DNA of 64,000 nt from positions 992,001-1,056,000 of the forward strand of contig NZ_LMLC01000001.1 in the NCBI RefSeq assembly GCF_001421805.1, read 5' to 3'. The position numbers and the translations under genes are program-made. This document shows positions 52,395-62,856 of the stretch, in pieces. Positions within the stretch are counted from its first letter, which is position 1; the number at the start of each line of letters is the position of its first letter. The DNA is from Sphingomonas sp. Leaf34. GTDB lineage: Bacteria; Pseudomonadota; Alphaproteobacteria; Sphingomonadales; Sphingomonadaceae. Below the pieces are notes generated by a model, which saw only the letters and a program-made list of their open reading frames with translations, did not search any database and was not told the DNA's origin.

Positions 52395-53616
52395 GACGCC
52401 GATTGCGCTGGGTACTCCCGCGTACCGCCGGCTGACGCTGGCGATGCTGTTCGCAGGCTTTTCGACCTTCTCGCTGCTCTATTCGGTGCAGCCGTTGCTG
52501 CCGCTGTTCGCCGCGCAATATGGCCTGACCGCGGAGGCCGCCTCGCTGGCGGTCTCGCTCGCGACCGGGCCGTTGGCGATCGGGATCCTGTTCGCGGGGT
52601 TCGTGTCGGACCGCGTCGGCCGGCGGCCGCTGATGATCGCGGCGATGTTCGCGGCGGGCGCGCTGACCGTGGCGGCGGCGGTCGTGCCGGGGTGGAGCGG
52701 GTTGCTCGTGCTGCGTTTCCTGACCGGCGTCGCGCTGGCGGGCGTGCCCGCGGTGGCAATGGCCTATGTCGCGGAGGAGGTCGATGCGGGCGCGGTCGGC
52801 GCGGCGATGGGACTGTACATCGCCGGCAGTGCGCTTGGCGGGATGGCCGGGCGGCTGGTCGTCAGCGTCGTCGCCGATCTCGAAGGCTGGCGCTGGGCGC
52901 TCGCGGCGGTGGGGATCGCCGGGCTCGCGATGGCGGAGGCGTTCCGGCGGCTCGCGCCGCCCTCGCGCAATTTCACGCCGAGCGTGGGGCGGCCGGGGGC
53001 GTTGCTGCGCAGCGCCGCATCGCTGTTTACCGACCGCGCGATGCCGTTGCTGTATCTCGAGGCGTTCCTGCTGATGGGCGTGTTCGTGACGATCTACAAT
53101 TATGCCGGCTTCCGGTTGATGCGCGCGCCGTACGGCCTCAGCCAGGCGGCGGTCGGGGCGGTATTCCTGCTCTATGTGCTGGGATCGGTCAGCTCGGCGA
53201 AGTTCGGCACGCTCGCCGGGCGGCGCGGGCGGCGGACGATCTTCTGGATCCCGGTGGTGCTGCTGATCATTGGCGTCGCGCTGACCGCGATGACTCCGCT
53301 GGCGCCGGTGATCGCGGGGATCGCGGTGGTGACGATCGGCTTTTTCGGTGCGCATTCGATCGCCAGCGCGTGGGTCGGCCGCCGCGCGCAAGGTGCGCGC
53401 GGGCAGGCGGCCGCGTTCTACCTGTTCTTCTACTACATGGGGTCGAGCGTGCTGGGGTCGGCCGGCGGCTTCGCATGGACGCATGCCGGCTGGCCGGGGG
53501 TGACCGCGTTCTGCCTGGTGCTCGGCGTGGCGGCGCTGGTGATCGGGCTGGTGCTGCGCACGGTGCCGCCGCTGGTGGTGGAACCGGCGGTGCCGCAGCG
53601 GATGCCGGATCCCTGA
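52384..53616 (+). CDS. MFS transporter, YnfM-like
   Basis: Inner-membrane major facilitator of 410 residues with about 12 helices. The loop 2-3 motif reads GFVSDRVGRRPLM (classic GxxxDRxGRR), and loop 8-9 has a weaker copy GTLAGRRGRRTIF. LLYSVQPLLPLFAAQYGLT near the N-terminus is typical of the YnfM-type drug/arabinose-efflux group. The start is GTG at 52384, inside the deacetylase gene by 11 bases, so translation is coupled. Substrate unknown. Confidence 0.9.
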   Translation: MASETPIALGTPAYRRLTLAMLFAGFSTFSLLYSVQPLLPLFAAQYGLTAEAASLAVSLATGPLAIGILFAGFVSDRVGRRPLMIAAMFAAGALTVAAAVVPGWSGLLVLRFLTGVALAGVPAVAMAYVAEEVDAGAVGAAMGLYIAGSALGGMAGRLVVSVVADLEGWRWALAAVGIAGLAMAEAFRRLAPPSRNFTPSVGRPGALLRSAASLFTDRAMPLLYLEAFLLMGVFVTIYNYAGFRLMRAPYGLSQAAVGAVFLLYVLGSVSSAKFGTLAGRRGRRTIFWIPVVLLIIGVALTAMTPLAPVIAGIAVVTIGFFGAHSIASAWVGRRAQGARGQAAAFYLFFYYMGSSVLGSAGGFAWTHAGWPGVTAFCLVLGVAALVIGLVLRTVPPLVVEPAVPQRMPDP

Positions 53617-53635
53617 CGCCCTCCCACCGTCATCC

Positions 53636-53716
53636 CAGCGAACGCTGGGATATCCCCGTTTGGCACGCGTCACCTGATACGGAAGGATACCCCAGCTTTT
53701 CGCTGGGGCGACGGGG
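53636..53716. repeat. REP-like pair, family A
   Basis: ACCGTCATCCCAGCGAACGC then TGGGATA at 53636-53662 is mirrored by ACCCCAGCTTTTCGCTGGGG then CGACGGGG up to 53716. Lies between two convergent genes. Confidence 0.8.
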
Positions 53717-53760
53717 TTTGGCTGTCACGGTTGCAGCGTACGTGACGGCCGGCCAAGACC

Positions 53761-54990
53761 CTATCGCGATGCCACGTCGATCGCATCGACGGGCGGAAGC
53801 CCCGCCATCGCCTTCGCAACGCCTTCCACCGCCTCCATCACGCGCAGGACGTTGCCCCCCGACAGCTTCGCCAGATCGCCATCGCTCCACCCGCGCCGCG
53901 CGAGTTCGGCGAACAGCAGCGGATAGCCGTCGACGCCCTTCAGCCCGATCGGCCCGGTCCCCTGGATGCCATCGAAGTCGCCCCCGATCCCGACATGGTC
54001 GTGGCCGGCGAGTCGCGCGATATGCTCGACATGATCAGCGACCGTAGCGACGGTGACCTGCGGTTCGGGATGCGCGGCGTCCCACGCGACGAGCGGCGCG
54101 GGCGATTTGGCGCCGTACACCCCCGCCGGCACGCCGATGCTCTTGGCATAGGCGGTCCGCGCGCCGTCCCAGCCCCGCCACGCACTCGACAGGAACGATG
54201 GGTAGAAGTTCACCATCACCACGCCCCCGTTCGCCCCGATCGCGCGGAGCAGATCGTCGGGGATGTTGCGCGGCGCGTCGGCGATCGCGCGCGCGCTGGA
54301 GTGCGAGGCGATCACCGGCGCCCGGGTCGCGGCGAGCGCAGCGACCATCGTCGCGTCCGACACGTGGCTGACGTCGACGATCATCCCGATCCGGTTCATC
54401 TCAGGGATCACCTGCCGCCCGAAATCGCTGAGCCCGTTGGCGCGCGGTGCGTCGGTCGCGCTGTCCGCCCAGTTCAGGCTCTTGCCATGCGTCAGCGTCA
54501 TATAGGCGACGCCGAGCGCGCGGTATTGGCGTAACACGGAAAGCCGCCCGTCGATCTGGTGCCCGCCCTCGACCCCGATCAGCGAGGCGATCCGCCCAGC
54601 CTTCTCGATCCGGCGGATGTCGGCGGCGGTGGTCGCCAGTTCGAACGTCGCCGGGTTCGCCGCGACGAAGCGGCGGACGATATCGATCTCCTCCAGCGTC
54701 ATCTCGACCGCGCGCGGCGCGTCGGCGGGGATGTAGACCGACCAGAACTGGCCGCCGACATGGCCCTTACGCAGACGCGAGATGTCGGTCTGGAGCGGAT
54801 TGGGCAGCTGCGTGGTGTCGGCCGCCAGATTCACCGCCTCGACCTTCGCGTCGTGCAGCTCCCGAATCTCCCAGGCTAGGTCGTTATGCCCGTCGATGAC
54901 CGGGCTCCGCTCCAGCACGCGCTCAACTCGGCGGGATAGGACCGCGTCGGGCCCCGCCTGCGCAGCCATCAGCAGGAAAGCGGCGATCAT
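53761..54990 (-). CDS. Membrane dipeptidase (M19, renal dipeptidase type)
   Basis: Exported zinc dipeptidase of 409 residues with a short signal (MIAAFLLMAAQAG). Metal ligands are visible: VIDGHNDLAW (His and Asp), GVEGGHQIDG (bridging Glu), DVSHVS (His) and ASHSSARA (His), and IGGDFDGIQG gives the C-terminal Asp. AMTLTHG-type segment reads AYMTLTHGKSLNWADSATD. M19 enzymes cleave dipeptides, often with a D-residue at the C-terminal position. Single gene, convergent with the MFS gene. Confidence 0.93.
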   Translation of the reverse strand: MIAAFLLMAAQAGPDAVLSRRVERVLERSPVIDGHNDLAWEIRELHDAKVEAVNLAADTTQLPNPLQTDISRLRKGHVGGQFWSVYIPADAPRAVEMTLEEIDIVRRFVAANPATFELATTAADIRRIEKAGRIASLIGVEGGHQIDGRLSVLRQYRALGVAYMTLTHGKSLNWADSATDAPRANGLSDFGRQVIPEMNRIGMIVDVSHVSDATMVAALAATRAPVIASHSSARAIADAPRNIPDDLLRAIGANGGVVMVNFYPSFLSSAWRGWDGARTAYAKSIGVPAGVYGAKSPAPLVAWDAAHPEPQVTVATVADHVEHIARLAGHDHVGIGGDFDGIQGTGPIGLKGVDGYPLLFAELARRGWSDGDLAKLSGGNVLRVMEAVEGVAKAMAGLPPVDAIDVASR

Positions 54991-55087
54991 GTCTTTGTCC
55001 CCCGTAACGTCCGCTCCATCCTGAACTCAGTGTTCGCGCGCGACAAGCCGGGTAAGGCGCACGCAGCACGCAGGCGGAGGGGCGCAC

Positions 55088-56185
55088 TTGAACACGGGAA
55101 CCGCCGAACCGGCACGCGGCGCGGAGAGCCGGCTTTCCACCGCGATCGCGATCGCGCGGCTGATCGGGATCATGGGAATCGTCTATGTCCACGCCTGGAC
55201 CGGGCGCAGCGCGGAGGAGCTGGCGACGGTCGCGTTCAGCGGACAGGCAATCTTGCGCACCGTGCTGGGCGAGATGTTCGGGCGCAACGCCGTGCCGCTG
55301 CTCGGCATGATCTCGGGCTGGCTGGTCGTCTCGACCGCGATGCGCCGGCCTTATGGCGCGTTCCTGCGTGGCAAGGCGCGGACGATCCTGCTGCCGATGT
55401 TGCTGTGGAACGCGATCGCGATCCTGCTGGTCGGTGCCGCAGCGACGGTCGGAAACCTGAAGGCGCCGACGCCGTCGAGCATCGGCTGGACGCTCAACGA
55501 GCTCGTGCCGCTGGTCCATGCCAACGACATCAACGTGCAGATGCCGTTCCTGCGCGATCTGTTCGTCGCGATGATGATCGCGCCGGTTCTGGTGCGTGCG
55601 TCGAGTCCATGGCTGGCGGTGGTTGCGATCGCGGCCGCTGTGTGGAGCGTGTCCGGGGTGCACGTGCCGCTGCTGTTGCGGCCGCAGATCCTGCTGTTCT
55701 TTACCGCGGGGATCGCCGCGCGGCGCTTCGGCGTGGCTGAGGCGGTGGCGCGGTGGCCGGTCGCGCTGTGCGCGTTGCCGTTCGTCGTGCTGATCGCGCC
55801 GCGGCTCTGGACGGCGTTGCTGGGAAACGTCTTCTTCGACGCGCATCCACACGCGATGGCGGCGTTCGACATTGTGTTCCGGCTGGCGTCCGCAGTGCTG
55901 TTCTGGCGTGTGGCATGGGCGTTGGCGGGGAGCCGCGTCGCAGACGGCTTGCGGGGCATCGAGCGTTACGGATTTCTCGCCTTTTGCGATCATCTCGTGC
56001 TGTTGTGGCTGTTCGGGCCGGTGATCGGGCTGATGACCGGCGCGCTCGGCGCGGGGCTGTATCCGGCGTATCTGCTGGTCCAGCCGGTGCTGGTGCTTGC
56101 CGTTACGATCGGTCTGGGACGCGCGTTGATGACGGTTTTACCGACCGCTGCGCGGATCCTGAGCGGGGGACGGCTCGGGCGATAG
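55088..56185 (+). CDS. Acyltransferase-3 family membrane protein
   Basis: Integral membrane acyltransferase of 365 residues with about 10 helices. The first helix carries ARLIGIMGIVYVHAW, with the conserved Arg and the catalytic-type His; PLLGMISGWLVVSTAMRRPY and FLRGKARTILLPMLLWN follow as in the family (RxxR and PxxxW). Members O-acetylate surface glycans or other envelope molecules. The start is TTG at 55088, with GGAGG 8 bases before. Its 3' end overlaps the convergent TonB gene by 48 bases. Acceptor unknown. Confidence 0.87.
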   Translation: MNTGTAEPARGAESRLSTAIAIARLIGIMGIVYVHAWTGRSAEELATVAFSGQAILRTVLGEMFGRNAVPLLGMISGWLVVSTAMRRPYGAFLRGKARTILLPMLLWNAIAILLVGAAATVGNLKAPTPSSIGWTLNELVPLVHANDINVQMPFLRDLFVAMMIAPVLVRASSPWLAVVAIAAAVWSVSGVHVPLLLRPQILLFFTAGIAARRFGVAEAVARWPVALCALPFVVLIAPRLWTALLGNVFFDAHPHAMAAFDIVFRLASAVLFWRVAWALAGSRVADGLRGIERYGFLAFCDHLVLLWLFGPVIGLMTGALGAGLYPAYLLVQPVLVLAVTIGLGRALMTVLPTAARILSGGRLGR

Positions 56186-56947
56186 AGGGTTCGATCTGTC
56201 GCCGCGCGAGGGCGGTCCGCGCTGGTTGACCCATGACTGGTTGCGGACGACGGTCGACCGGACCGGCCGCCCCGCCGCGTCGCGCCAGGGGCGATAGCGA
56301 AAGCGCAGCTCGATCAGGCGGCAGGTGGTCGCATCGAGTACCGCATTGCCGCTCGATCGCATGATCCCGCAGTGCGTGACGCTGCCGTCGGTCTCGACGC
56401 TGTAGCGCACGCCGACCGTCCCGCCCGCGCCGATTACGGCCTCGGCAGCGCGAAAATCCTTTGTCTTGAAGCGGCCGTTGAGCAGCTTTGGCGGGGTCTC
56501 GGCGCCGCCGTCGCCATCTCCGGAGCCGCCGCTGCCCTTGCCGTCGCCCTCGCCACCCGCGCCGGTTCCGGAGCCTGGGATCGGCGCGGCCCCGGTGGTG
56601 GCCTCGCTGCCGGGGCCGGGCTTCAGCGTGACGATGACCGGCGGCTGTGAAACGGGGGGCGGCACGATCGGCTCGGGCACGACGATGTCGGTCGCTTTGG
56701 CGCGCAGCTTGGCGGGCGCCGCGGCGCCTTCGGGACGATGGCGTTTCGCCGGACGGGGGATGATCGTTTCAGGCGGCGGCGGGGGCGATGCGGGGCCAAT
56801 TGCGAACGTCTTCAGCGCATCGGGGATGGCGACGGGCATGCGCACGCCGAGACCGAGGATCAGCGCGTAGCCAATGACGCCACACAGGATCGCGGCACCG
56901 CCCGCGGATATCAGGCGATCGCGCGGGCTCGGGTGGACGCCGTACAT
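56138..56947 (-). CDS. Energy transducer TonB
   Basis: TonB-like protein of 269 residues linking the proton-motive force to outer-membrane receptors. One N-terminal membrane helix (LISAGGAAILCGVIGYALIL), a proline-rich periplasmic region (ASPPPPPETIIPRP, EPIVPPPVSQPPV), a Gly-rich stretch (GSGTGAGGEGDGKGSGG) and a TonB C-terminal domain with VGVRYSVETDGSVTHCGIM and LIELRFRYRPWRDAAGRPV. No ExbB/ExbD genes are adjacent. The ATG at 56947 was chosen to start just before the membrane helix. The last 16 residues lie antisense to the acyltransferase gene. Confidence 0.88.
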   Translation of the reverse strand: MYGVHPSPRDRLISAGGAAILCGVIGYALILGLGVRMPVAIPDALKTFAIGPASPPPPPETIIPRPAKRHRPEGAAAPAKLRAKATDIVVPEPIVPPPVSQPPVIVTLKPGPGSEATTGAAPIPGSGTGAGGEGDGKGSGGSGDGDGGAETPPKLLNGRFKTKDFRAAEAVIGAGGTVGVRYSVETDGSVTHCGIMRSSGNAVLDATTCRLIELRFRYRPWRDAAGRPVRSTVVRNQSWVNQRGPPSRGDRSNPLSPEPSPAQDPRSGR

Positions 56948-57104
56948 CCCGGCTAATTGGGGAGGGGCGCGGCGGGCGGCAACGGGGTGGGGGCAGCGTT
57001 GGCTACGAAGAGGGTGGCTCTTCACCCCACCCACAGGCGCCGAGTAAACTCCGACTGAGCCGCCTAGTTTTTCGAGGGGGCCGTCAATCTCAAGCCCCCC
57101 CCCC

Positions 57105-57203
57105 CGGCGGAGGCCGGGGCCCAATTGGTGAGGCTTTGGTGATGACGCGCCACGCGCATCAATGCCGTTTCCCACTTGGACCCCGGCCTGCGCCGGGGGG
57201 AGG
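57105..57203. repeat. REP-like pair, family C
   Basis: A C-run then CCCCGGCGGAGGCCGGGG and CCCAATTGG at about 57105-57131, mirrored by CCACTTGGACCCCGGCCTGC and GCCGGGGGG up to 57203, with a few mismatches. Upstream of tonB. Confidence 0.82.
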
Positions 57204-57276
57204 GTGTAGGGAGGTGCTGGTTTGCTAAATTGCCGGATGGTTCGCATCTGCGACCCCTCGCGCTTACTCCATACGA

Positions 57277-57312
57277 GAACGGGCGGTGCGACCTAAGTCA
57301 CACCGCCCGTTC
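57277..57312. repeat. Perfect 12-base inverted repeat beyond etfA
   Basis: GAACGGGCGGTG at 57277-57288 and CACCGCCCGTTC at 57301-57312 with a 12-base loop. No T-run on either side. It lies 134 bases past the etfA stop; a terminator or operator are both possible. The remainder of the 56948-57445 gap shows only the family C REP and GC-rich sequence without a gene. Confidence 0.6.
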
Positions 57313-57445
57313 TTGGCGCGCGCCGCGGGAGTAAATCCCGCGTCGTCGGTCGGCGCTATCGCGCCGCCGGCCGGCTTGTCGCGTGCGAACCTGCGCTTCG
57401 CTGGTTCGCAGCGGCGTGCTGCTGCGCTGCACGCCTCGCTTGGGC

Positions 57446-58375
57446 TTACAGTTTCTCCGTCAGCTCCGGCACGATCTTGAACAGATCGCCGACCAGGCCG
57501 ATGTCCGCGACCTGGAAGATCGGCGCGTCCTCGTCCTTGTTGATCGCGATGATGACCTTCGAGTCCTTCATGCCCGCGAGATGCTGGATCGCACCCGAGA
57601 TGCCGACCGCGAAATACACTTCCGGTGCGACGATCTTGCCGGTCTGGCCGACCTGATAGTCGTTCGGGGCATAGCCCGCGTCGACCGCGGCGCGCGAGGC
57701 ACCGACGCCGGCACCGAGCTTGTCCGCGAGCGGATCGATCGTCGCGTGGAACTGCTCGCTCGACGCCAGCGCACGGCCACCCGAAACGATGATCTTCGCG
57801 CTGGTCAGCTCGGGACGCTCGTTCTTGGCGATCTCGGCGCTGGCGAAGGTCGACAGCCCCTTGTCGCCGGTCGACGCGACCGCCTCGATCTCGCCCGAAC
57901 CACCCTCGGTCGCCGCCTTGGCGAAGGCCGTGCCGCGGACGGTTATGACCTTCTTCGCATCCGACGACTGTACGGTTGCGATCGCGTTGCCGGCGTAGAT
58001 CGGACGCGTGAACGTGTCCGCGCTCTCGACCGACAGGATGTCGCTGATCTGCATGACGTCGAGCAAGGCGGCGACGCGCGGCGCGATGTTCTTGCCGTGC
58101 GTGGTCGACGGCGCGACGAACGCATCGTGCGTGGCCATCAGCTCGACGATCAGCGGCGCGACGTTCTCGGCGAGCGCATGCGCGAACGCGGCGTCGTCGG
58201 CGACGTGCACCTTGCCGACGCCGGCGATCTTGGCGGCCTCGGCGGCGACGCCGTCGACGCCCTGGCCTGCGACCAGCAGATGGACTTCACCGAGCTGGCT
58301 AGCCGCAGTCACGGCAGAAAGCGAGGCATCCTTGACGGCCTGACCGTCATGTTCGACCCAGACGAGCGTCTTCAC
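57446..58375 (-). CDS. etfA: Electron transfer flavoprotein alpha subunit
   Basis: FAD-binding subunit of ETF, which carries electrons from acyl-CoA and other dehydrogenases to ETF-ubiquinone oxidoreductase. The 309 residues end in the FAD domain with [60 protein letters not shown] and [21 protein letters not shown]-terminus [12 protein letters not shown] is typical. Its ATG overlaps the etfB stop by four bases, ensuring paired synthesis. Confidence 0.97.
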   Translation of the reverse strand: MKTLVWVEHDGQAVKDASLSAVTAASQLGEVHLLVAGQGVDGVAAEAAKIAGVGKVHVADDAAFAHALAENVAPLIVELMATHDAFVAPSTTHGKNIAPRVAALLDVMQISDILSVESADTFTRPIYAGNAIATVQSSDAKKVITVRGTAFAKAATEGGSGEIEAVASTGDKGLSTFASAEIAKNERPELTSAKIIVSGGRALASSEQFHATIDPLADKLGAGVGASRAAVDAGYAPNDYQVGQTGKIVAPEVYFAVGISGAIQHLAGMKDSKVIIAINKDEDAPIFQVADIGLVGDLFKIVPELTEKL

Positions 58376-59118
58376 TTGGCGACTCCCATTTCCTTGAGCT
58401 TGCCGACCAGCGCGTCGACATCGGCGACCTTGATCCCGGCCGAGCGCTTGGCAGGCTCGACCACCTTCAGCGTGGTCAGGCGCGGCGTCACGTCGACACC
58501 GAAATCGGCGGGCGTCTTCTGCGCCATCGGCTTCGACTTGGCCTTCATGATGTTCGGCAGCGACGCATAGCGCGGCTCGTTGAGGCGAAGATCGGTGGTG
58601 ATGATCGCGGGGAGCTTCAGCGTATCCGTCTCCGCGCCGCCATCGACTTCACGCGTCACATGGACCGAGCCGTCGGCGATCTCGACCTTCGACGCGAACG
58701 TGCCCTGGCCCCAGTTCAGGATCCCGGCGAGCATCTGCCCGGTCTGGTTGTTGTCATCGTCGATCGCCTGCTTGCCGAGGATGACCATGTCGGGCTTTTC
58801 CTCCTCGACGATCTTGGCGAGGATCTTGGCGACGCCGAGCGGCTCGACCTTGGTCTCGCTCACGACGAGGATCGCACGGTCGGCGCCCATCGCGAGCGCG
58901 GTGCGGAGCGTTTCCTGCGACTTCTGCTCACCGATCGAGACGACGACGATCTCGGTCACGCCTTTGTCCTTGAGGCGAATCGCCTCCTCGACCGCGATCT
59001 CGTCGAACGGGTTCATGCTCATCTTGACGTTCGCCAGATCGACGCCCGTCCCGTCCGCTTTCACTCTGGGCTTCACATTGTAGTCAAGCACGCGCTTGAC
59101 CGGCACCAGCACCTTCAT
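58372..59118 (-). CDS. etfB: Electron transfer flavoprotein beta subunit
   Basis: AMP-binding partner of EtfA, 248 residues: [20 protein letters not shown] at the N-terminus, [49 protein letters not shown], and [20 protein letters not shown]. The ATG at 59118 has GGAAGG upstream. First gene of etfB-etfA; upstream lie a family B REP pair and the sucC terminator. Confidence 0.97.
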   Translation of the reverse strand: MKVLVPVKRVLDYNVKPRVKADGTGVDLANVKMSMNPFDEIAVEEAIRLKDKGVTEIVVVSIGEQKSQETLRTALAMGADRAILVVSETKVEPLGVAKILAKIVEEEKPDMVILGKQAIDDDNNQTGQMLAGILNWGQGTFASKVEIADGSVHVTREVDGGAETDTLKLPAIITTDLRLNEPRYASLPNIMKAKSKPMAQKTPADFGVDVTPRLTTLKVVEPAKRSAGIKVADVDALVGKLKEMGVAK

Positions 59119-59285
59119 CGGGGTTCCTTCCAAGGTGAATAAGTTCGTTTCGTCCGCCTGTTACCCAGGGGGCGTTGGGCGGACAGATGGCGATTTCGAG
59201 GGCTTTTCGCAAGTCCGGTATGGAAACATCGCTGTGCCGTAGCGTCACGACGGTGTGCCCGGCAGACCGGTCGTGGATTCGCCGA

Positions 59286-59410
59286 ATCCTCCCCCGCCAG
59301 GGGGAGGTGGCTGGCACTTGCCAGACGGAGGGGGAGGTAAGCAAAACCTTTGCTCCGCGTCCGCCCCCTCCGTCACCCTCGGTGCCACCTCCCCCTGGCG
59401 GGGGAGGATC
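59286..59410. repeat. REP-like pair, family B
   Basis: Left unit ATCCTCCCCCGCCAGGGGGA at 59286-59305, inner CCAGACGGAGG and CCTCCGTCACC, and right unit CACCTCCCCCTGGCGGGGGA ending at 59410. The 59119-59500 gap otherwise holds the sucC terminator and no gene. Confidence 0.87.
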
Positions 59411-59435
59411 GTGAAGCTGGCGATCGAGACCAACG

Positions 59436-59474
59436 AAAAGGGCCCGGACGTTTCCGTCCGAGCCCCGTTTTTCG
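59436..59474 (-). terminator. Terminator after sucC
   Basis: GGCCCGGACG TTTC CGTCCGAGCC forms a stable stem flanked by AAAAG on the left and GTTTTT on the right, so it can act in either direction. It lies 27 bases past the sucC stop. Confidence 0.75.
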
Positions 59475-59500
59475 CAAGATCAGTATGCAGTGGGCGACGG

Positions 59501-60703
<1,203 letters not shown>

Positions 60704-60910
60704 CGGGAAGGCTCCACGCAATTTTTAGGAAACTCGGGAATTGGGTCGGCGTAAAGCACAGGGCGGGGCGCAAATCCACCCTTAAGGCATTTGCACTTGC
60801 GTCGCGGTCGCAATAAACTTGAATTGCATCGGTTTTTGGGGCCTTCTCCCTGGTATGACGAGAAGGATTCGCCTTTTGCCGTGCGGCCTGCCGATCCCTA
60901 TCAAAGGAGA

Positions 60911-61351
60911 ATGGCGATTTCACTTGGCATCTTCCTGTTTGTCGCTTCCGTGGTCGGCATGGCGGTATTGGCGTATGCCGCGCAAAGCCGGATCATGCAT
61001 GGCTTCGGCTGGCGCCTGCACGAGAGCCATCACCGCGCGCAGCCGGGCAACGGGGAATTGAACGATCTGTACGCCGCGATCTTCGCAGTGCCGTCGTTCG
61101 TGCTGGTGCTGGGTGGGATGCACCTCGACTGGTGGCCGGGCTTCGCCTGGATCGGCACAGGAGTCGCCACCTACGGCATGATCTATTTCGGGTTTCACGA
61201 CGTCGAGCCCGAGGACGGCCATGTCAGCTTCGGCTTTCTTGTCGCCCCCAAACCGGAAGACCTGAGAGCCAAACTCACGCGGCGATCCCGCATGGGTATG
61301 CGCGCGCCGGTCCTGGCGCGCGCAGCCACTCCTCAAGCCAGCGAATCGTAG
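60911..61351 (+). CDS. CrtZ-like carotenoid hydroxylase with internal deletion
   Basis: The 146-residue product aligns by eye with CrtZ beta-carotene hydroxylases (typically 160-175 aa): IMHGFGWRLHESHHRAQPGN then ELNDLYAAIFAV, a membrane stretch, and a terminal GHVSFGFLVAPKPEDLRAKL. After YGMIYFGFHD the protein jumps to VEPEDGHVSFGF, skipping about 28 residues that normally hold GLVHQRWP and HRLHHA. The first-cluster His is also Gln (AAQSRIMHG). Thus at least three di-iron ligands expected in CrtZ are missing; this is probably non-functional as a hydroxylase or repurposed. ATG at 60911 has AAAGGAGA unusually close (1-2 bases). Confidence 0.78.
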   Translation: MAISLGIFLFVASVVGMAVLAYAAQSRIMHGFGWRLHESHHRAQPGNGELNDLYAAIFAVPSFVLVLGGMHLDWWPGFAWIGTGVATYGMIYFGFHDVEPEDGHVSFGFLVAPKPEDLRAKLTRRSRMGMRAPVLARAATPQASES

Positions 61352-61395
61352 GGCGTTTGGAGATTAGTAACCACTTAGGGAGCAATGTTCCGGAC

Positions 61396-61725
61396 ATGAC
61401 ACAGCCCGTCCCCATCCCTCCCGCCGAACCGAAGGGCGAGGAACTTCGCCAGGCGCTACGCAAGGCCGTGAAGATGCGTGCGCATCTGCGCGATCGGGGC
61501 CAGACGCGATTCGAGATCGAGGTGACCGACCTCTCGCTCTCGGGCTTTCGCGCAGAGACGAGCTTTACATTGTGGCCGGGAACGGTGGTGTGGCTCACGC
61601 TGCCCGGATTGGCGGCGCTCGAGGCGGTCGTCGCGTGGCGCGACAAGTTCAAATACGGCTGTGCGTTCGCAAAACCGCTGCATCCCGCAGTATTCGACCA
61701 CATCGTGGCCCTGTCGCAGCGGTAG
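61396..61725 (+). CDS. PilZ domain protein, 109 aa
   Basis: Single PilZ domain, a candidate c-di-GMP receptor. The loop arginines are in RAHLRDRG (RxxxR), the second motif is TDLSLSGFRAE (DxSxxG), and strands VVWLTLPGLAALEAVVAW and YGCAFAKPLHPAVFDHIV complete the barrel and end helix. Both c-di-GMP-contact motifs are present, so binding is plausible. Stands alone 44 bases after the CrtZ-like gene. Partner unknown. Confidence 0.86.
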   Translation: MTQPVPIPPAEPKGEELRQALRKAVKMRAHLRDRGQTRFEIEVTDLSLSGFRAETSFTLWPGTVVWLTLPGLAALEAVVAWRDKFKYGCAFAKPLHPAVFDHIVALSQR

Positions 61726-61796
61726 GCCCCGCGTACGTTCTCCCGCATCGGCGGGAGCCCATAACAGGTCCCCGCCGTCGCGGCAGAATCACGGTC

Positions 61797-62735
61797 TCAG
61801 TCGAACAGGCTCGAAACGCTCGTCTCGTCCGCGATCCGCTTGATCGCCTCGCCGAGCAACGGCGCGATCTGCAGATGGCGGATCTTGCCGTGTGCGCCCT
61901 TGATGACCTCGTGATTGCCGATCGAATCGGTGATCACCAATTCGCGCAGCTCGGATCCCTCGACGCGCGCCACCGCACCGCCCGACAGGACGCCGTGCGT
62001 GACATAGGCGACGACGTCCTCCGCGCCGGCTTCCTTCAGCGCCGCCGCCGCGTTGCACAGCGTGCCCGCCGAATCGACGATGTCGTCGATCAGAATGCAG
62101 AAGCGCCCCTCGACCTCGCCGATGATGTTCATCACCTCCGACTCGCCCGCGCGCTCGCGGCGCTTGTCGACGATCGCGAGCGGCGCGTTGTCGAGTCGCT
62201 TGGCCAGCACGCGCGCGCGGACGACGCCGCCGACGTCGGGCGACACGACCATCAGATTCTTGCCCTTGAACCGGGCGAGGATGTCCGCCGACATCACCGG
62301 CGCCGCATAGAGATTGTCCGTCGGGATATCGAAGAAGCCCTGGATCTGGCCGGCATGCAGATCGACCGACAGCACGCGGTTCGCGCCCGCCACGGTGATC
62401 AGGTTGGCGACCAGCTTGGCCGAGATCGGCGTGCGCGGGCCCGGCTTCCGATCCTGCCGCGCATAGCCCATATACGGGATCACCGCGGTGATGCGCCGCG
62501 CCGACGCACGCTTGAGCGCGTCGATCATGATCAGCAATTCCATGAGGTTGTCGTTGGCCGGATAGCCGGTCGACTGGATCACGAACACGTCCTCGCCGCG
62601 GACGTTCTCGTTGATCTCGACGAAGACCTCCTCGTCCGCGAAGCGCCGCACGCTGACGTCGGTCAGCGGAATCTCAAGATAGGCGGAGATTTCCTGCGCC
62701 AGCGGCAGGTTCGAATTGCCGGTCATCAGTTTCAT
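61797..62735 (-). CDS. prs: Ribose-phosphate pyrophosphokinase
   Basis: Makes PRPP from ribose 5-phosphate and ATP for purine, pyrimidine, histidine and NAD synthesis. The 312 residues carry [72 protein letters not shown] and the PRPP loop [18 protein letters not shown]. The ATG at 62735 has GGGAAGA 6 bases upstream. Class I enzyme of normal length; feeds hisG and purE/purK pathways seen elsewhere in the window. Confidence 0.97.
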   Translation of the reverse strand: MKLMTGNSNLPLAQEISAYLEIPLTDVSVRRFADEEVFVEINENVRGEDVFVIQSTGYPANDNLMELLIMIDALKRASARRITAVIPYMGYARQDRKPGPRTPISAKLVANLITVAGANRVLSVDLHAGQIQGFFDIPTDNLYAAPVMSADILARFKGKNLMVVSPDVGGVVRARVLAKRLDNAPLAIVDKRRERAGESEVMNIIGEVEGRFCILIDDIVDSAGTLCNAAAALKEAGAEDVVAYVTHGVLSGGAVARVEGSELRELVITDSIGNHEVIKGAHGKIRHLQIAPLLGEAIKRIADETSVSSLFD

Positions 62736-62856
62736 GAAAATCTTCCCCGCTCGATCACGCGAACCCCTTAGGCGCACGAATCGCCCGGTGAAAGGCCCGG
62801 TGAAAGCGTTGCAGGCAAGGGTTTGCCCGTCGCCGCACTGCTATTAGAGCAACCAC

